From: Pyrinomonas methylaliphatogenes | GTDB lineage: Bacteria > Acidobacteriota > Blastocatellia > Pyrinomonadales > Pyrinomonadaceae | Direction: 5' to 3' | NCBI RefSeq assembly: GCF_000820845.2 | Contig: NZ_CBXV010000008.1 | Coordinates: 604,705 to 668,704, forward strand | Length of the DNA stretch: 64,000 nucleotides | Shown: positions 48,323 through 55,881 of the stretch, piece after piece | Layout of the letters: each line of letters starts with the position of its first letter | Numbering within the stretch: position 1 is the stretch's first letter | The notes under the pieces: generated by a model | What the model was told of the DNA's origin: nothing | The model's database searches: none | The model's input: only the letters and a program-made list of their open reading frames with translations | Program-made: the position numbers and the translations under genes

Positions 48323-49342
48323 ATGAAGAAACGGTTGACTGAAATGGTCTCATATGCTGGTTGAGTGGCTAAACTCGCGCCACGCGATCTCGTTCAGGTG
48401 CTGAGCGAGTTGCCGCCACAACCAAGCGACGCGAACGTACTCGTCGGGTACGAGAAGGCCGATGATGCCGGCGTATTTCGTCTGCGAGATGATGTTGCGT
48501 TAGTGCAAACAGTCGATTTCTTCACTCCGATTGCCGATGATCCGGAGACCTATGGGCGGATCGCCGCGATCAACTCTCTGAACGATATCTATGCGATGGG
48601 AGGCAGGCCGCTGACCGCGCTGGCGCTTGTTTGCTATCCCCAAAAGGAGGAGATGAGCGTGCTGAAGCGGATTTTGTCGGGCGGCCAGCGGACGATGAAT
48701 GAAGAGGGGGTGATCGTCCTCGGCGGGCATTCGGTCGATGATGATCAGATAAAATTCGGCTATGCTGTGACGGGGCTCGTGCATCCCGATAAAGTGGTGA
48801 AAAACAGCGGCGCGAAGCCGGGCGATCTGTTGATCTTGACGAAGCCGTTGGGAACGGGAGCGATCACCACGGCGATTAAGCGCGGGGTTGCGAAGGAGGA
48901 GACGGTCTCCGCCGCGATGCGCGTGATGACGCAGTCGGCTGCGCGCGCAGCGGAGATGATGGTTCGAGTGGGCGCTCATGCATGTACGGACATCACCGGG
49001 TTCGGTTTAATCGGGCATGCTTATGAGTTGGCGCGCGCTAGCGGAGTGAGCTTGAGGATCGAAGCTGGGCGCGTACCGCTGCTTCCCGACGTATTGGAAT
49101 TGATCTCACAAGGCATGCTGACGCGCGGTGACCGCAACAATCGCGCTTATGTGGGCGATGCGGTTGAGATTGCGCCATATGTTTCGCGCGAGATGCAAAG
49201 CGCCCTTTTCGACCCGCAGACGGCGGGCGGCCTACTGATAAGTCTCTCTCCCGCCGCTGCCGAGGAGTTTATCGGAAAAGTCGAGGCTTACATCATCGGT
49301 GAAGTGATCGAGCGCGATGGCCCTTTGATCCTGGTCGTTTGA
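48323..49342 (+). CDS. selD: selenide, water dikinase (SelD), itself a selenoprotein with in-frame UGA
   Basis: Makes selenophosphate for selenocysteine and selenouridine synthesis. The frame from 48365 begins VAKLAPRDLVQVL, but reading back through a TGA at 48362-48364 gives MKKRLTEMVSYAG-U-VAKLAP. This aligns with the SelD N-terminus (LTQYSHGAGCGCKISP in E. coli), with U14 at the catalytic Cys/Sec position and K17 three residues on. AGAAGG precedes the ATG at 48323. After the UGA, GTGGC pairs with GCCAC around a 9-base loop, a possible SECIS. GGHSVDDDQIKFGYAVTG and HACTDITGFGLIGHAYELAR confirm SelD. The product has 339 residues with Sec. Confidence 0.92.
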
Positions 49343-49782
49343 GCGGGATGTTTTCAACGTCAAAGGCTTGAGCGATCCTGCCCTTTGTGGAGCATTTGGG
49401 CCTTATAGTGAATTATTCTGAGCGCCGGCGAAGTCTTCGGGCTGGTCCAAGATCGGGCGGGCAGCGCCGCCTTTCATCGCGCCATCAGTGATGAGCGCGC
49501 CCTGCGACCAATGGTTAAATCGGCTCGAAGGTTCGAACGCCGCGCAGGCTGCTGCAATCAAACGTCTGCGACTAAGCGGTAAGATCGGCTCGTTTCGAGC
49601 CTAGGATCCATTCCGCATTCGTTTGCGGATGGTTCGAGCCTAGGGGATCTGGGCTTGACGGCTTGTGAAATAGCGTGCTAAGCTTCCCACCTTTTAGCGG
49701 CGCGAGGCCATCCATCCGAATAGAAGAGTTTGATCTCAGGCATCTTGTTGTACTGGTCAGCGAAGTAACTTGAGGGCGCGTC
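49343..49782. other. 440-bp intergenic region before the ATP synthase genes
   Basis: No gene is supported. A degraded spaced repeat lies at about 49503-49540 and 49566-49600 (offset 63; both contain TGCGAC and ATCGGCTCG). TTCGAGCCTAGG appears at 49595 and 49633. A candidate promoter for the atp genes is at 49655-49684. Confidence 0.5.
49655..49684 (+). promoter_or_regulatory. possible promoter of the atp genes
   Basis: TTGACG is followed after 18 bases by TAAGCT, about 100 bp before the first atp gene. The -10 box is weak. Confidence 0.3.
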
Positions 49783-50271
49783 ATGATTCTGCTCATTTTG
49801 GCTGAAAACTCCATTCAACTTGTGCCCGATGGCACGCTCTTCTTTCACATCCTGCTGTTCCTCGTGATGATCGCCGCGTTGAACGTTTTGCTTTATAAGC
49901 CGGTGCTGCGCGTTCTCGAAGAGCGTGAGAGATTGACTGTGGGGCGCAGGCGCGAAGCGCGCGAGCTGCTGAATCGGGTGGATGAGAAGTTAGGGCGGTA
50001 CGAGCGTGCGCTGCGCGAGGCGCGCGCCGAAGGCTATCGTTTGCTCGAACGCGTGCGCGCTGAGGCGATGGAGGAGCGGGAGAGGCGATTGAGCGAAGTG
50101 CGCGATGAGATCGCGCACTTGATCGCGCGTGAAAAGCTGGAGATCGCCAAGCAGGCCGAGGAGGCGCAGCGGATTTTAGAGCAGGAGTCGCGCCGGATCG
50201 CCGCCGAGATCGGTCGGCACATCCTTGGGCGCGCGGTCGGCGATGCGCCTTCTGCGCAATTACGGTTTTAG
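49783..50271 (+). CDS. ATP synthase F0 subunit b' (first b-type subunit)
   Basis: A peripheral-stalk subunit of 162 residues. One N-terminal helix (LFFHILLFLVMIAALNVLLY at about 15-34) is followed by KPVLRVLEERERLTVGRRRE and a long charged coiled coil to about residue 145. GAGGG lies about 7 nt before the ATG. A second b-type gene follows directly, so the stalk is likely a b/b' heterodimer, as in cyanobacteria and some other diderms. It heads the cluster b'-b-delta-alpha-gamma. Confidence 0.85.
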   Translation: MILLILAENSIQLVPDGTLFFHILLFLVMIAALNVLLYKPVLRVLEERERLTVGRRREARELLNRVDEKLGRYERALREARAEGYRLLERVRAEAMEERERRLSEVRDEIAHLIAREKLEIAKQAEEAQRILEQESRRIAAEIGRHILGRAVGDAPSAQLRF

Positions 50272-50331
50272 AGACTCGCGAGGCGCGATCGTTCGTTCGG
50301 TCGGGGCCAACGAGTTCATTGATGAGGATCC

Positions 50332-50868
50332 ATGCACGACCTTTTGTCTGCGGCATTTCTTTTAGCGGCTGGGGAGAGCGGCTCGCTTCTTTATGATTAC
50401 AATGCATGGCGCGTGCTGAATCTCCTGATCTTCGTCCTGGCGCTCTATTTCTTCTTGCGGCGCCCGATCGGAGAGGTCTTTCGCACGAGGCGCGAGGCGA
50501 TCAAACGCGAGTTGGCGCAGGCTCGTCAGGAACGCGATGCGGCTTTAGCCAAGCTTCAAGAGGTCGAAGCGCGTCTGGCGCGGTTGGACCAGGAGGTGGC
50601 CGAAGCGCGTGCCGAGGCCGAGCGCGAGGCGGCCGAAGAGCGCGAGCGCATCAGGAGAACCACAGAGGAGGAGGCTCGCCGTTTACGGGATCAGGCCGAA
50701 CGCGAGATAGAGGCGGCGGCCAAAGCGGCCCGCGCTCGCCTACGCGAATTTGCTGCCGAACAGAGCGTGCGGTTGGCTGAGGAGATGATCAGGCGCGAAA
50801 TGCGTCCTGAGGACGAGGCTAGGTTGATAGGTCGATACGTTGAGGAACTCGGAGGTGATCGGCGTTGA
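50332..50868 (+). CDS. atpF: ATP synthase F0 subunit b
   Basis: The second b-type stalk subunit, 178 residues. The membrane helix NLLIFVLALYFFLRRPIGEV is at about 30-50, then a long heptad-rich charged helix (ARQERDAALAKLQEVEARLA onwards) to the C-terminus, where it contacts delta. Its stop overlaps the delta start by 4 nt (TTGA), indicating translational coupling. Confidence 0.88.
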   Translation: MHDLLSAAFLLAAGESGSLLYDYNAWRVLNLLIFVLALYFFLRRPIGEVFRTRREAIKRELAQARQERDAALAKLQEVEARLARLDQEVAEARAEAEREAAEERERIRRTTEEEARRLRDQAEREIEAAAKAARARLREFAAEQSVRLAEEMIRREMRPEDEARLIGRYVEELGGDRR

Positions 50869-51413
50869 GCGCCGCTGTTGCGAGAAGATATGCTGTAGCC
50901 TTGGCCGATGTCGTCTTCTCGCGCAACGAAGCGCGCGAAGTGCAGGAAGAACTGCTCGCATGGCAACGCATGATCGAGGAGCATGCGTTGTTGCTGGAAG
51001 TTTTCCGCAACCCGACGGTGCGTCGCGAGCAGAAGCGTAAGGTTTTGGAGTCGTTGATCGCGCGAACGAGAGTGCGGCAGACGACAGCCAACTTCTTACG
51101 GGTCCTTTTGCAGAATCATCGGCTCGCGCAATTGGAGGAGATCAATCGCTATTTCGCCGCGGAGCTCGATGCGCGTAAAGGCGTGATCTCAGCCCAGGTC
51201 ACGACGGCGCGCCCTCTCGACGATGAAACTCGCGAGCGTTTGCGGGAGCGGCTCAAGGCGGTGACGGGGCGCGAGGTTCGTCTGCAGTTTACTATTGACC
51301 CGAATCTCATAGGGGGGATCGTAACGCGCATCGGCTCGACCGTTTATGACGGCTCAGTGCGAGGGCAGTTGCAGACGATTCGCGAGCGATTGATGGGCGA
51401 GGGGTTGAGTTAA
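50865..51413 (+). CDS. atpH: ATP synthase F1 subunit delta
   Basis: Connects the stalk to F1. It has 182 residues. The helical N-terminal domain begins [19 protein letters not shown], the usual delta opening. The C-terminal signature [20 protein letters not shown] is at about 148-168. The start is TTG at 50865, overlapping the b stop, with GGAGGTG upstream. Confidence 0.93.
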   Translation: MSAAVARRYAVALADVVFSRNEAREVQEELLAWQRMIEEHALLLEVFRNPTVRREQKRKVLESLIARTRVRQTTANFLRVLLQNHRLAQLEEINRYFAAELDARKGVISAQVTTARPLDDETRERLRERLKAVTGREVRLQFTIDPNLIGGIVTRIGSTVYDGSVRGQLQTIRERLMGEGLS

Positions 51414-51441
51414 GTTTTCAACGGTCTGTGGGAAGGAAGTC

Positions 51442-53052
51442 ATGGAAGCGATCAAAGCCAACGAGATTAGCGAGATAATCAGACAGCAGGTCGAGAATTT
51501 CGAGGCCGGGGTGACGGTCGCCGAAATCGGCACGGTCATCAAAGTGGGAGATGGGATCGCCGAAATCTACGGCCTTGAGAAGGTCATGGCCGGTGAGTTG
51601 CTCGAATTCCCACACGACGTGCGCGGCCTGGCCTTGAACCTCGAAGAGGACAAGGTCGGCGCAGTGCTCTTCGGCGACTATCAGCTCATCAAAGAGGGCG
51701 ATACCGTCCGCCGCACGCGGCGCATCATGGAGGTGCCTGTGGGCGAGGCGCTCATCGGGCGCGTGGTCAATGCGCTGGGCCAGCCGCTCGATGGCCGCGG
51801 GCCGATCGTCACCGAACACTATAACCCTGTGGAGAGGCTCGCGCCGGGCGTAGTCGATCGTCAGCCGGTGAAGGAGCCGCTGCAGACGGGACTCAAGGCG
51901 ATCGACGCGATGATCCCCATCGGGCGCGGGCAGCGCGAGTTGATCATCGGCGACCGGCAGACGGGCAAAACCGCCATCGCCATCGACACGATCCTCAATC
52001 AAAAGGGCAAGGACGTCATCTGCATCTACGTCGCCATCGGGCAGAAGGCTTCGACGGTCGCGCAGGTGATCAAGACTTTACAGGATTACGGCGCGATGGA
52101 CTATTCGATCGTGGTCACGGCCTCGGCTTCGGAGCCGGCGGCGATGCAGTATCTGGCCCCCTATGCGGGCGCGGCCATCGGCGAGTACTTCCGCGACACG
52201 GGCCGCCACGCTCTGACGATCTACGATGATCTATCGAAGCACGCGGCTGCTTACCGCGAGATCTCGTTGCTGTTGCGGCGTCCGCCGGGCCGCGAAGCTT
52301 ATCCGGGCGACGTCTTCTATCTGCATTCGCGTTTGCTTGAACGCGCGGCCAAACTTTCGGATGCCAAGGGCGGCGGCTCGATGACTTCATTGCCCGTGAT
52401 CGAAACGCAGGCGGGCGACATCTCCGCTTACATCCCGACCAACGTCATCTCGATCACCGACGGTCAGATCTTTCTCGAAACGGACCTGTTCAATGCGGGC
52501 ATCCGTCCGGCGATCAACGTCGGCAACTCCGTTTCGCGCGTCGGCGGCGCGGCGCAGATCAAGGCGATGAAACAGGTCGCCGGCACGCTCCGGTTGGAAC
52601 TGGCCCAGTATCGCGAGCTGGCTGCGTTCGCGCAGTTCGGCTCCGACCTCGACAAAGCGACGCAAGCGCAACTTGCGCGCGGTCAACGCCTGACCGAGAT
52701 CCTGAAGCAGCCACAGTATCATCCGATGGACGTCGAAAAGCAGGTGCTGGTGATCTGGGCGGCGACCAATGGCTACGTCGATGACATACCGGTCGAGCAG
52801 GTGCGCCGCTTTGAGGCCGATCTCCTGCGTTTCGTCGAGAATTCGCATCCCGGCGTGTTGCGCGCCATCGCCGAGAAGAAGGCTTTGACCGATGAGATCA
52901 TCGCCGATCTCAAGCGCGTGCTCGCCGACTTCAAAGAGACGTGGTGCGAGACTGGCGCCGCTCAGTCAGCGCGCTTTGCGACGAGCGGCGATGGCGCGCG
53001 CGGCGCGCGCGCTGCGGAACGCGCCGAAACGCCGGCGACCGTCGGCGCTTGA
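51442..53052 (+). CDS. atpA: ATP synthase F1 subunit alpha
   Basis: The nucleotide-binding alpha subunit. The N-terminal crown domain includes [20 protein letters not shown]. The P-loop [15 protein letters not shown] is at about 172-186. The alpha/beta signature region is intact ([20 protein letters not shown] at about 353-372), with the catalytic Arg in SVSRVG. The last 30 residues or so are a non-conserved, Ala/Arg-rich tail not seen in most homologues, making it 536 residues rather than about 505. It shares an operon with delta and gamma. Confidence 0.97.
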   Translation: MEAIKANEISEIIRQQVENFEAGVTVAEIGTVIKVGDGIAEIYGLEKVMAGELLEFPHDVRGLALNLEEDKVGAVLFGDYQLIKEGDTVRRTRRIMEVPVGEALIGRVVNALGQPLDGRGPIVTEHYNPVERLAPGVVDRQPVKEPLQTGLKAIDAMIPIGRGQRELIIGDRQTGKTAIAIDTILNQKGKDVICIYVAIGQKASTVAQVIKTLQDYGAMDYSIVVTASASEPAAMQYLAPYAGAAIGEYFRDTGRHALTIYDDLSKHAAAYREISLLLRRPPGREAYPGDVFYLHSRLLERAAKLSDAKGGGSMTSLPVIETQAGDISAYIPTNVISITDGQIFLETDLFNAGIRPAINVGNSVSRVGGAAQIKAMKQVAGTLRLELAQYRELAAFAQFGSDLDKATQAQLARGQRLTEILKQPQYHPMDVEKQVLVIWAATNGYVDDIPVEQVRRFEADLLRFVENSHPGVLRAIAEKKALTDEIIADLKRVLADFKETWCETGAAQSARFATSGDGARGARAAERAETPATVGA

Positions 53053-53121
53053 TCTTCGGCTTTCGGCTGGCGATGAAGTGCTCGTTTCGACGGGCGATCC
53101 CGTGATCGGCTAGAGAGTGGT

Positions 53122-53985
53122 ATGGCTAATCTTTTGGACATCCGTCGTCGCATTCGTTCGGTCAAGAACACGCAGCAGATCACGAAGGCGATGAAGATGG
53201 TTTCGGCGGCGAAGCTCAAACGCGCGCAGGATCGCGTCGTCGCGGCGCGACCCTATGCCGCCAAGATGACCCAGGTTCTGGGAAGGCTCGCCGCGCGCGC
53301 CGGCGACTCCTTTCACGATCCATTGCTCGACGAACGTGGCGATCAACACTACCTGCTCGTCTTGATCACGGCTGACAAGGGGCTAGCGGGCGCCTTCAAC
53401 GCCAATTTGATCAAAGCCGCGCAGATCTTCTTGCAAGAGAACGCCGACAAACAGATCGAGCTTCTCGCCATCGGACGAAAGGGGCGCGACTTCTTCCGCC
53501 GCCGCCAGATCAACATCGTCGGCGAATACGTCGGGCTGACGGGCAAAGGAAGGATCGAACATGAGGAAGCGCTCGACGTCGCGCGCGACATCATGCGCCG
53601 GTTCACCGAGGACGAATCGCTCGATAAGGTCTTCATCATCTACAACGAGTTCAAGTCGGTGCTTCAGCAACGCGTCGTCGTCGAACAGCTTCTGCCCGTG
53701 CCGCGCGTCGAGACCGGACCACAACAGACAATCGAGTACATTTACGAACAGCCGCCAGCGGAGATCTTCGGACGCCTGCTTCCGCGCTATGTCGAAACGC
53801 AAGTCTTCCGCGCGCTTCTGGAGTCGGTCGCTTCCGAGCATGGCGCGCGCATGACAGCGATGGATTCAGCTACGAAGAACGCGGGCGAATTGATCAACCA
53901 CCTGACTCTGACGATGAACCGCATTCGTCAGGCGGCGATCACCAAAGAGATCATCGAGGTCGTCTCAGGAGCGGCGGCGCTTTGA
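53122..53985 (+). CDS. atpG: ATP synthase F1 subunit gamma
   Basis: The rotary shaft, 287 residues. It begins ANLLDIRRRIRSVKNTQQIT with KAMKMVSAAKLKRAQDR, and ends with the diagnostic NAGELINHLTLTMNRIRQAA and ITKEIIEVVSGAAAL. The 70-bp gap after alpha holds nothing. The beta and epsilon genes are not downstream; a terminator follows instead, so F1 beta/epsilon and F0 a/c must be encoded elsewhere. Confidence 0.96.
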   Translation: MANLLDIRRRIRSVKNTQQITKAMKMVSAAKLKRAQDRVVAARPYAAKMTQVLGRLAARAGDSFHDPLLDERGDQHYLLVLITADKGLAGAFNANLIKAAQIFLQENADKQIELLAIGRKGRDFFRRRQINIVGEYVGLTGKGRIEHEEALDVARDIMRRFTEDESLDKVFIIYNEFKSVLQQRVVVEQLLPVPRVETGPQQTIEYIYEQPPAEIFGRLLPRYVETQVFRALLESVASEHGARMTAMDSATKNAGELINHLTLTMNRIRQAAITKEIIEVVSGAAAL

Positions 53986-54030
53986 CCGAGCGAACGTCGA
54001 TCTGGCTTAACTGTTAGGATCAGCGGTCAA

Positions 54031-54066
54031 GAGAAGGGAAGCCAGAAGCTTCCCTTCTCGATTTTT
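54031..54066 (+). terminator. rho-independent terminator of the atp operon
   Basis: GAGAAGGGAAGC and GCTTCCCTTCTC form a 12-bp stem around CAGAA, followed by GATTTTTGG. Confidence 0.9.
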
Positions 54067-54096
54067 GGCAGAAGGGGCTGAGCTGAAACCGAGCCG

Positions 54097-54585
54097 ATGA
54101 TGGAGGAGAGCGGAATCAAAGGGCGTTTTTGGCGATACGGACCGTTGATCGCGTGGATGCTGATGATCTTCTTCGCTTCGAGCGATGAGTTCTCCGCTGC
54201 CAACACTTCGCGCCTCATCGGTCCGCTCCTTCGCTGGCTCTTCCCCAATATGAGCGAAGAGACCCTCACGCTGATTCACCTCGCCATCCGCAAAGCTGCG
54301 CATTTCGCCGAATACGGCGTGCTCGCCCTCCTTGCGGCGCGCGCTTTCAGCACATCGTCGAAGGCCTGGCTGCGAAGCCGCTGGATTATCGCCTCCTTTT
54401 CGCTGGTGGTCTGCTACGCGCTGTTGGATGAGTATCGGCAGAGCTTCGTCCCAACGCGCACGCCGAGCATTTGGGATAGCCTGCTCGATACGGCTGGCGG
54501 GGTGAGCGCCTTGTTTGCGCTCACCCTGTGGCGCGCTTTGCGAAAGAGGTTCGATCGGATGAACTGCGGAGCGCAGCCGAATTGA
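54097..54585 (+). CDS. VanZ-family membrane protein
   Basis: A 162-residue inner-membrane protein with four helices. The VanZ pattern is visible: IAWMLMIFFASSDEFSA at about 18-34, AIRKAAHFAEYGVLALLAAR at about 65-85 (the conserved K-x-x-H-F-x-E-Y), CYALLDEYRQSFVPTRTPSI (the Y/D-E-x-x-Q motif) and WDSLLDTAGGVSALFALTLW. VanZ-like proteins influence sensitivity to glycopeptides in some species, but most members have no known job. It follows the atp terminator and precedes the ROK promoter. Confidence 0.88.
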   Translation: MMEESGIKGRFWRYGPLIAWMLMIFFASSDEFSAANTSRLIGPLLRWLFPNMSEETLTLIHLAIRKAAHFAEYGVLALLAARAFSTSSKAWLRSRWIIASFSLVVCYALLDEYRQSFVPTRTPSIWDSLLDTAGGVSALFALTLWRALRKRFDRMNCGAQPN

Positions 54586-54611
54586 GGCCGCCGGATCCGC
54601 TTGGAAAGAGC

Positions 54612-54651
54612 TTGACATGCGCCTCATGCTTTGTTAAAAGACTTAATAAAG
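54612..54651 (+). promoter_or_regulatory. promoter with overlapping palindromic operator for the ROK gene
   Basis: TTGACA (54612) and TAAAAG (54635) are 17 bases apart. Overlapping the -10 box is CTTTGTTAA-AAGAC-TTAATAAAG (54629-54651), a 9-bp inverted repeat with one mismatch. Its TTAA/TTAA half-sites resemble operators of ROK-family repressors, so autoregulation is likely. Confidence 0.6.
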
Positions 54652-54680
54652 TTTCTTGCTTAAGTTCCGAGAGGGGGCGC

Positions 54681-55814
54681 ATGGCGAGCGTCGGGAAAAT
54701 GGATGCGCAAGCGATGCGCGCGCACAACGCGCAGCGCCTGTTGCGCGCCGTGCGCAAACTCGGGACCGTTTCGCGCGCCGAACTTGCGCGCGCGACGCGA
54801 CTGAGCCCGCCGACCGTTTCCGCGCTCGTCGAAAGGTTGCTCGACGCTGGGTTGCTCGAAGAGAAGGGTGAAGGCGCTTCCAACGGCGGAAGGAAGCCCG
54901 TGCTTCTCGGTTTCAACGCCAGCTGTGGCATCGTCATCGGGGCGAACATCGGCACCAATGCCATCCAGTTAGCGGCTGCGGACATGAATGGCCGCATCTT
55001 GAAGAAGCATTCTCTGGAGATCATCAAAGACACTCGTCCGCGCCCGTTGTTACGTCGTTTGGCCACCGCCGCGCAGAAAGCGCTTCGCGATTTTCCACAC
55101 ACGCCGTTGCTTGCCGTCGCCGTTGGCGCTCCGGGGATGACCGATGTCGCGCGCGGCATCGTCATCGAGGCGGCGAACTTGGAAGGGTGGACCGATGTCA
55201 ACGTAGAAGCGATCTTGAGCGAACAGCTCGGCGCGCCGGTCATCGTCGATAACGACGTCAATCTGGCGGCTTTAGGCGAGCAGTGGTGCGGGCGAGCGCG
55301 CGGAGTGCACAACTTTGTCTTCATTTGGATGGACGCCGGGATCGGCGCCGGGATCGTCATCGAGGATCGTCTGCATCGCGGGCATCGCTGGCATGCTGGC
55401 GAGATAAGCCACATAAACGTCGATTTTCGCGAGTGGAACGTCGATTTCGGCGCCGCCGGTTACCTTGAGTTCTACGCGGGCGCGGTGCCCAAGTCGCGTC
55501 CGACGCGCGCGCCGCGGTTGAATGCGAGTTCGCTCGGCGACGAGAACGTTCTACGTCTCGGCGCGGCTGTGGCCAACATCGCGACCATTCTCGATCCAGA
55601 GTTGATCATCTTCGGCGGGCGTTTGGCCGCATCATCGCCGGACCTTTTACCGCGCGTGCGCGAGGTGGCCTCGCGTATCGTGCCGAACTGTCCGGAGATG
55701 ATCCTGACGGAGCTGGGTGAAGAGGCGGCCCTGATGGGCAGCGTGCGGTTGGCGCTCGAGCGCGCGAACGAATCTTTGTACGAGTCATTGGGCCAGCGCG
55801 TGCAAGTGAAGTAG
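54681..55814 (+). CDS. ROK-family transcriptional repressor (NagC/XylR type)
   Basis: A sugar-responsive repressor of 377 residues. The winged helix-turn-helix is at about 12-65 (HNAQRLLRAVRKLGTVSRAE, then RLSPPTVSALVERLL). The ROK domain shows GIVIGANIGTNAIQLAAADM and the sugar-site tract VDNDVNLAALGEQW. The signature segment reads DAGIGAGIVIEDRLHRGHRW, then HAGEISH where kinases have E-x-G-H. The zinc cysteines of ROK kinases are absent, so this is a regulator rather than a kinase. GAGGGGG precedes the ATG. Downstream lie a receptor, a symporter and a deacetylase, its likely targets. Confidence 0.87.
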   Translation: MASVGKMDAQAMRAHNAQRLLRAVRKLGTVSRAELARATRLSPPTVSALVERLLDAGLLEEKGEGASNGGRKPVLLGFNASCGIVIGANIGTNAIQLAAADMNGRILKKHSLEIIKDTRPRPLLRRLATAAQKALRDFPHTPLLAVAVGAPGMTDVARGIVIEAANLEGWTDVNVEAILSEQLGAPVIVDNDVNLAALGEQWCGRARGVHNFVFIWMDAGIGAGIVIEDRLHRGHRWHAGEISHINVDFREWNVDFGAAGYLEFYAGAVPKSRPTRAPRLNASSLGDENVLRLGAAVANIATILDPELIIFGGRLAASSPDLLPRVREVASRIVPNCPEMILTELGEEAALMGSVRLALERANESLYESLGQRVQVK

Positions 55815-55881
55815 GGCTGCGCTTGGTGAGTTAGGGATCGCGTCTTGGGCTGTTGAGATCGTTTTCGGAGGAGGAGAGCTT

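Noticed and set aside
54681-55814. ROK-family sugar kinase
   Set aside because: An N-terminal winged helix-turn-helix is present and the zinc cysteines of ROK kinases are missing, so a repressor is the better reading.
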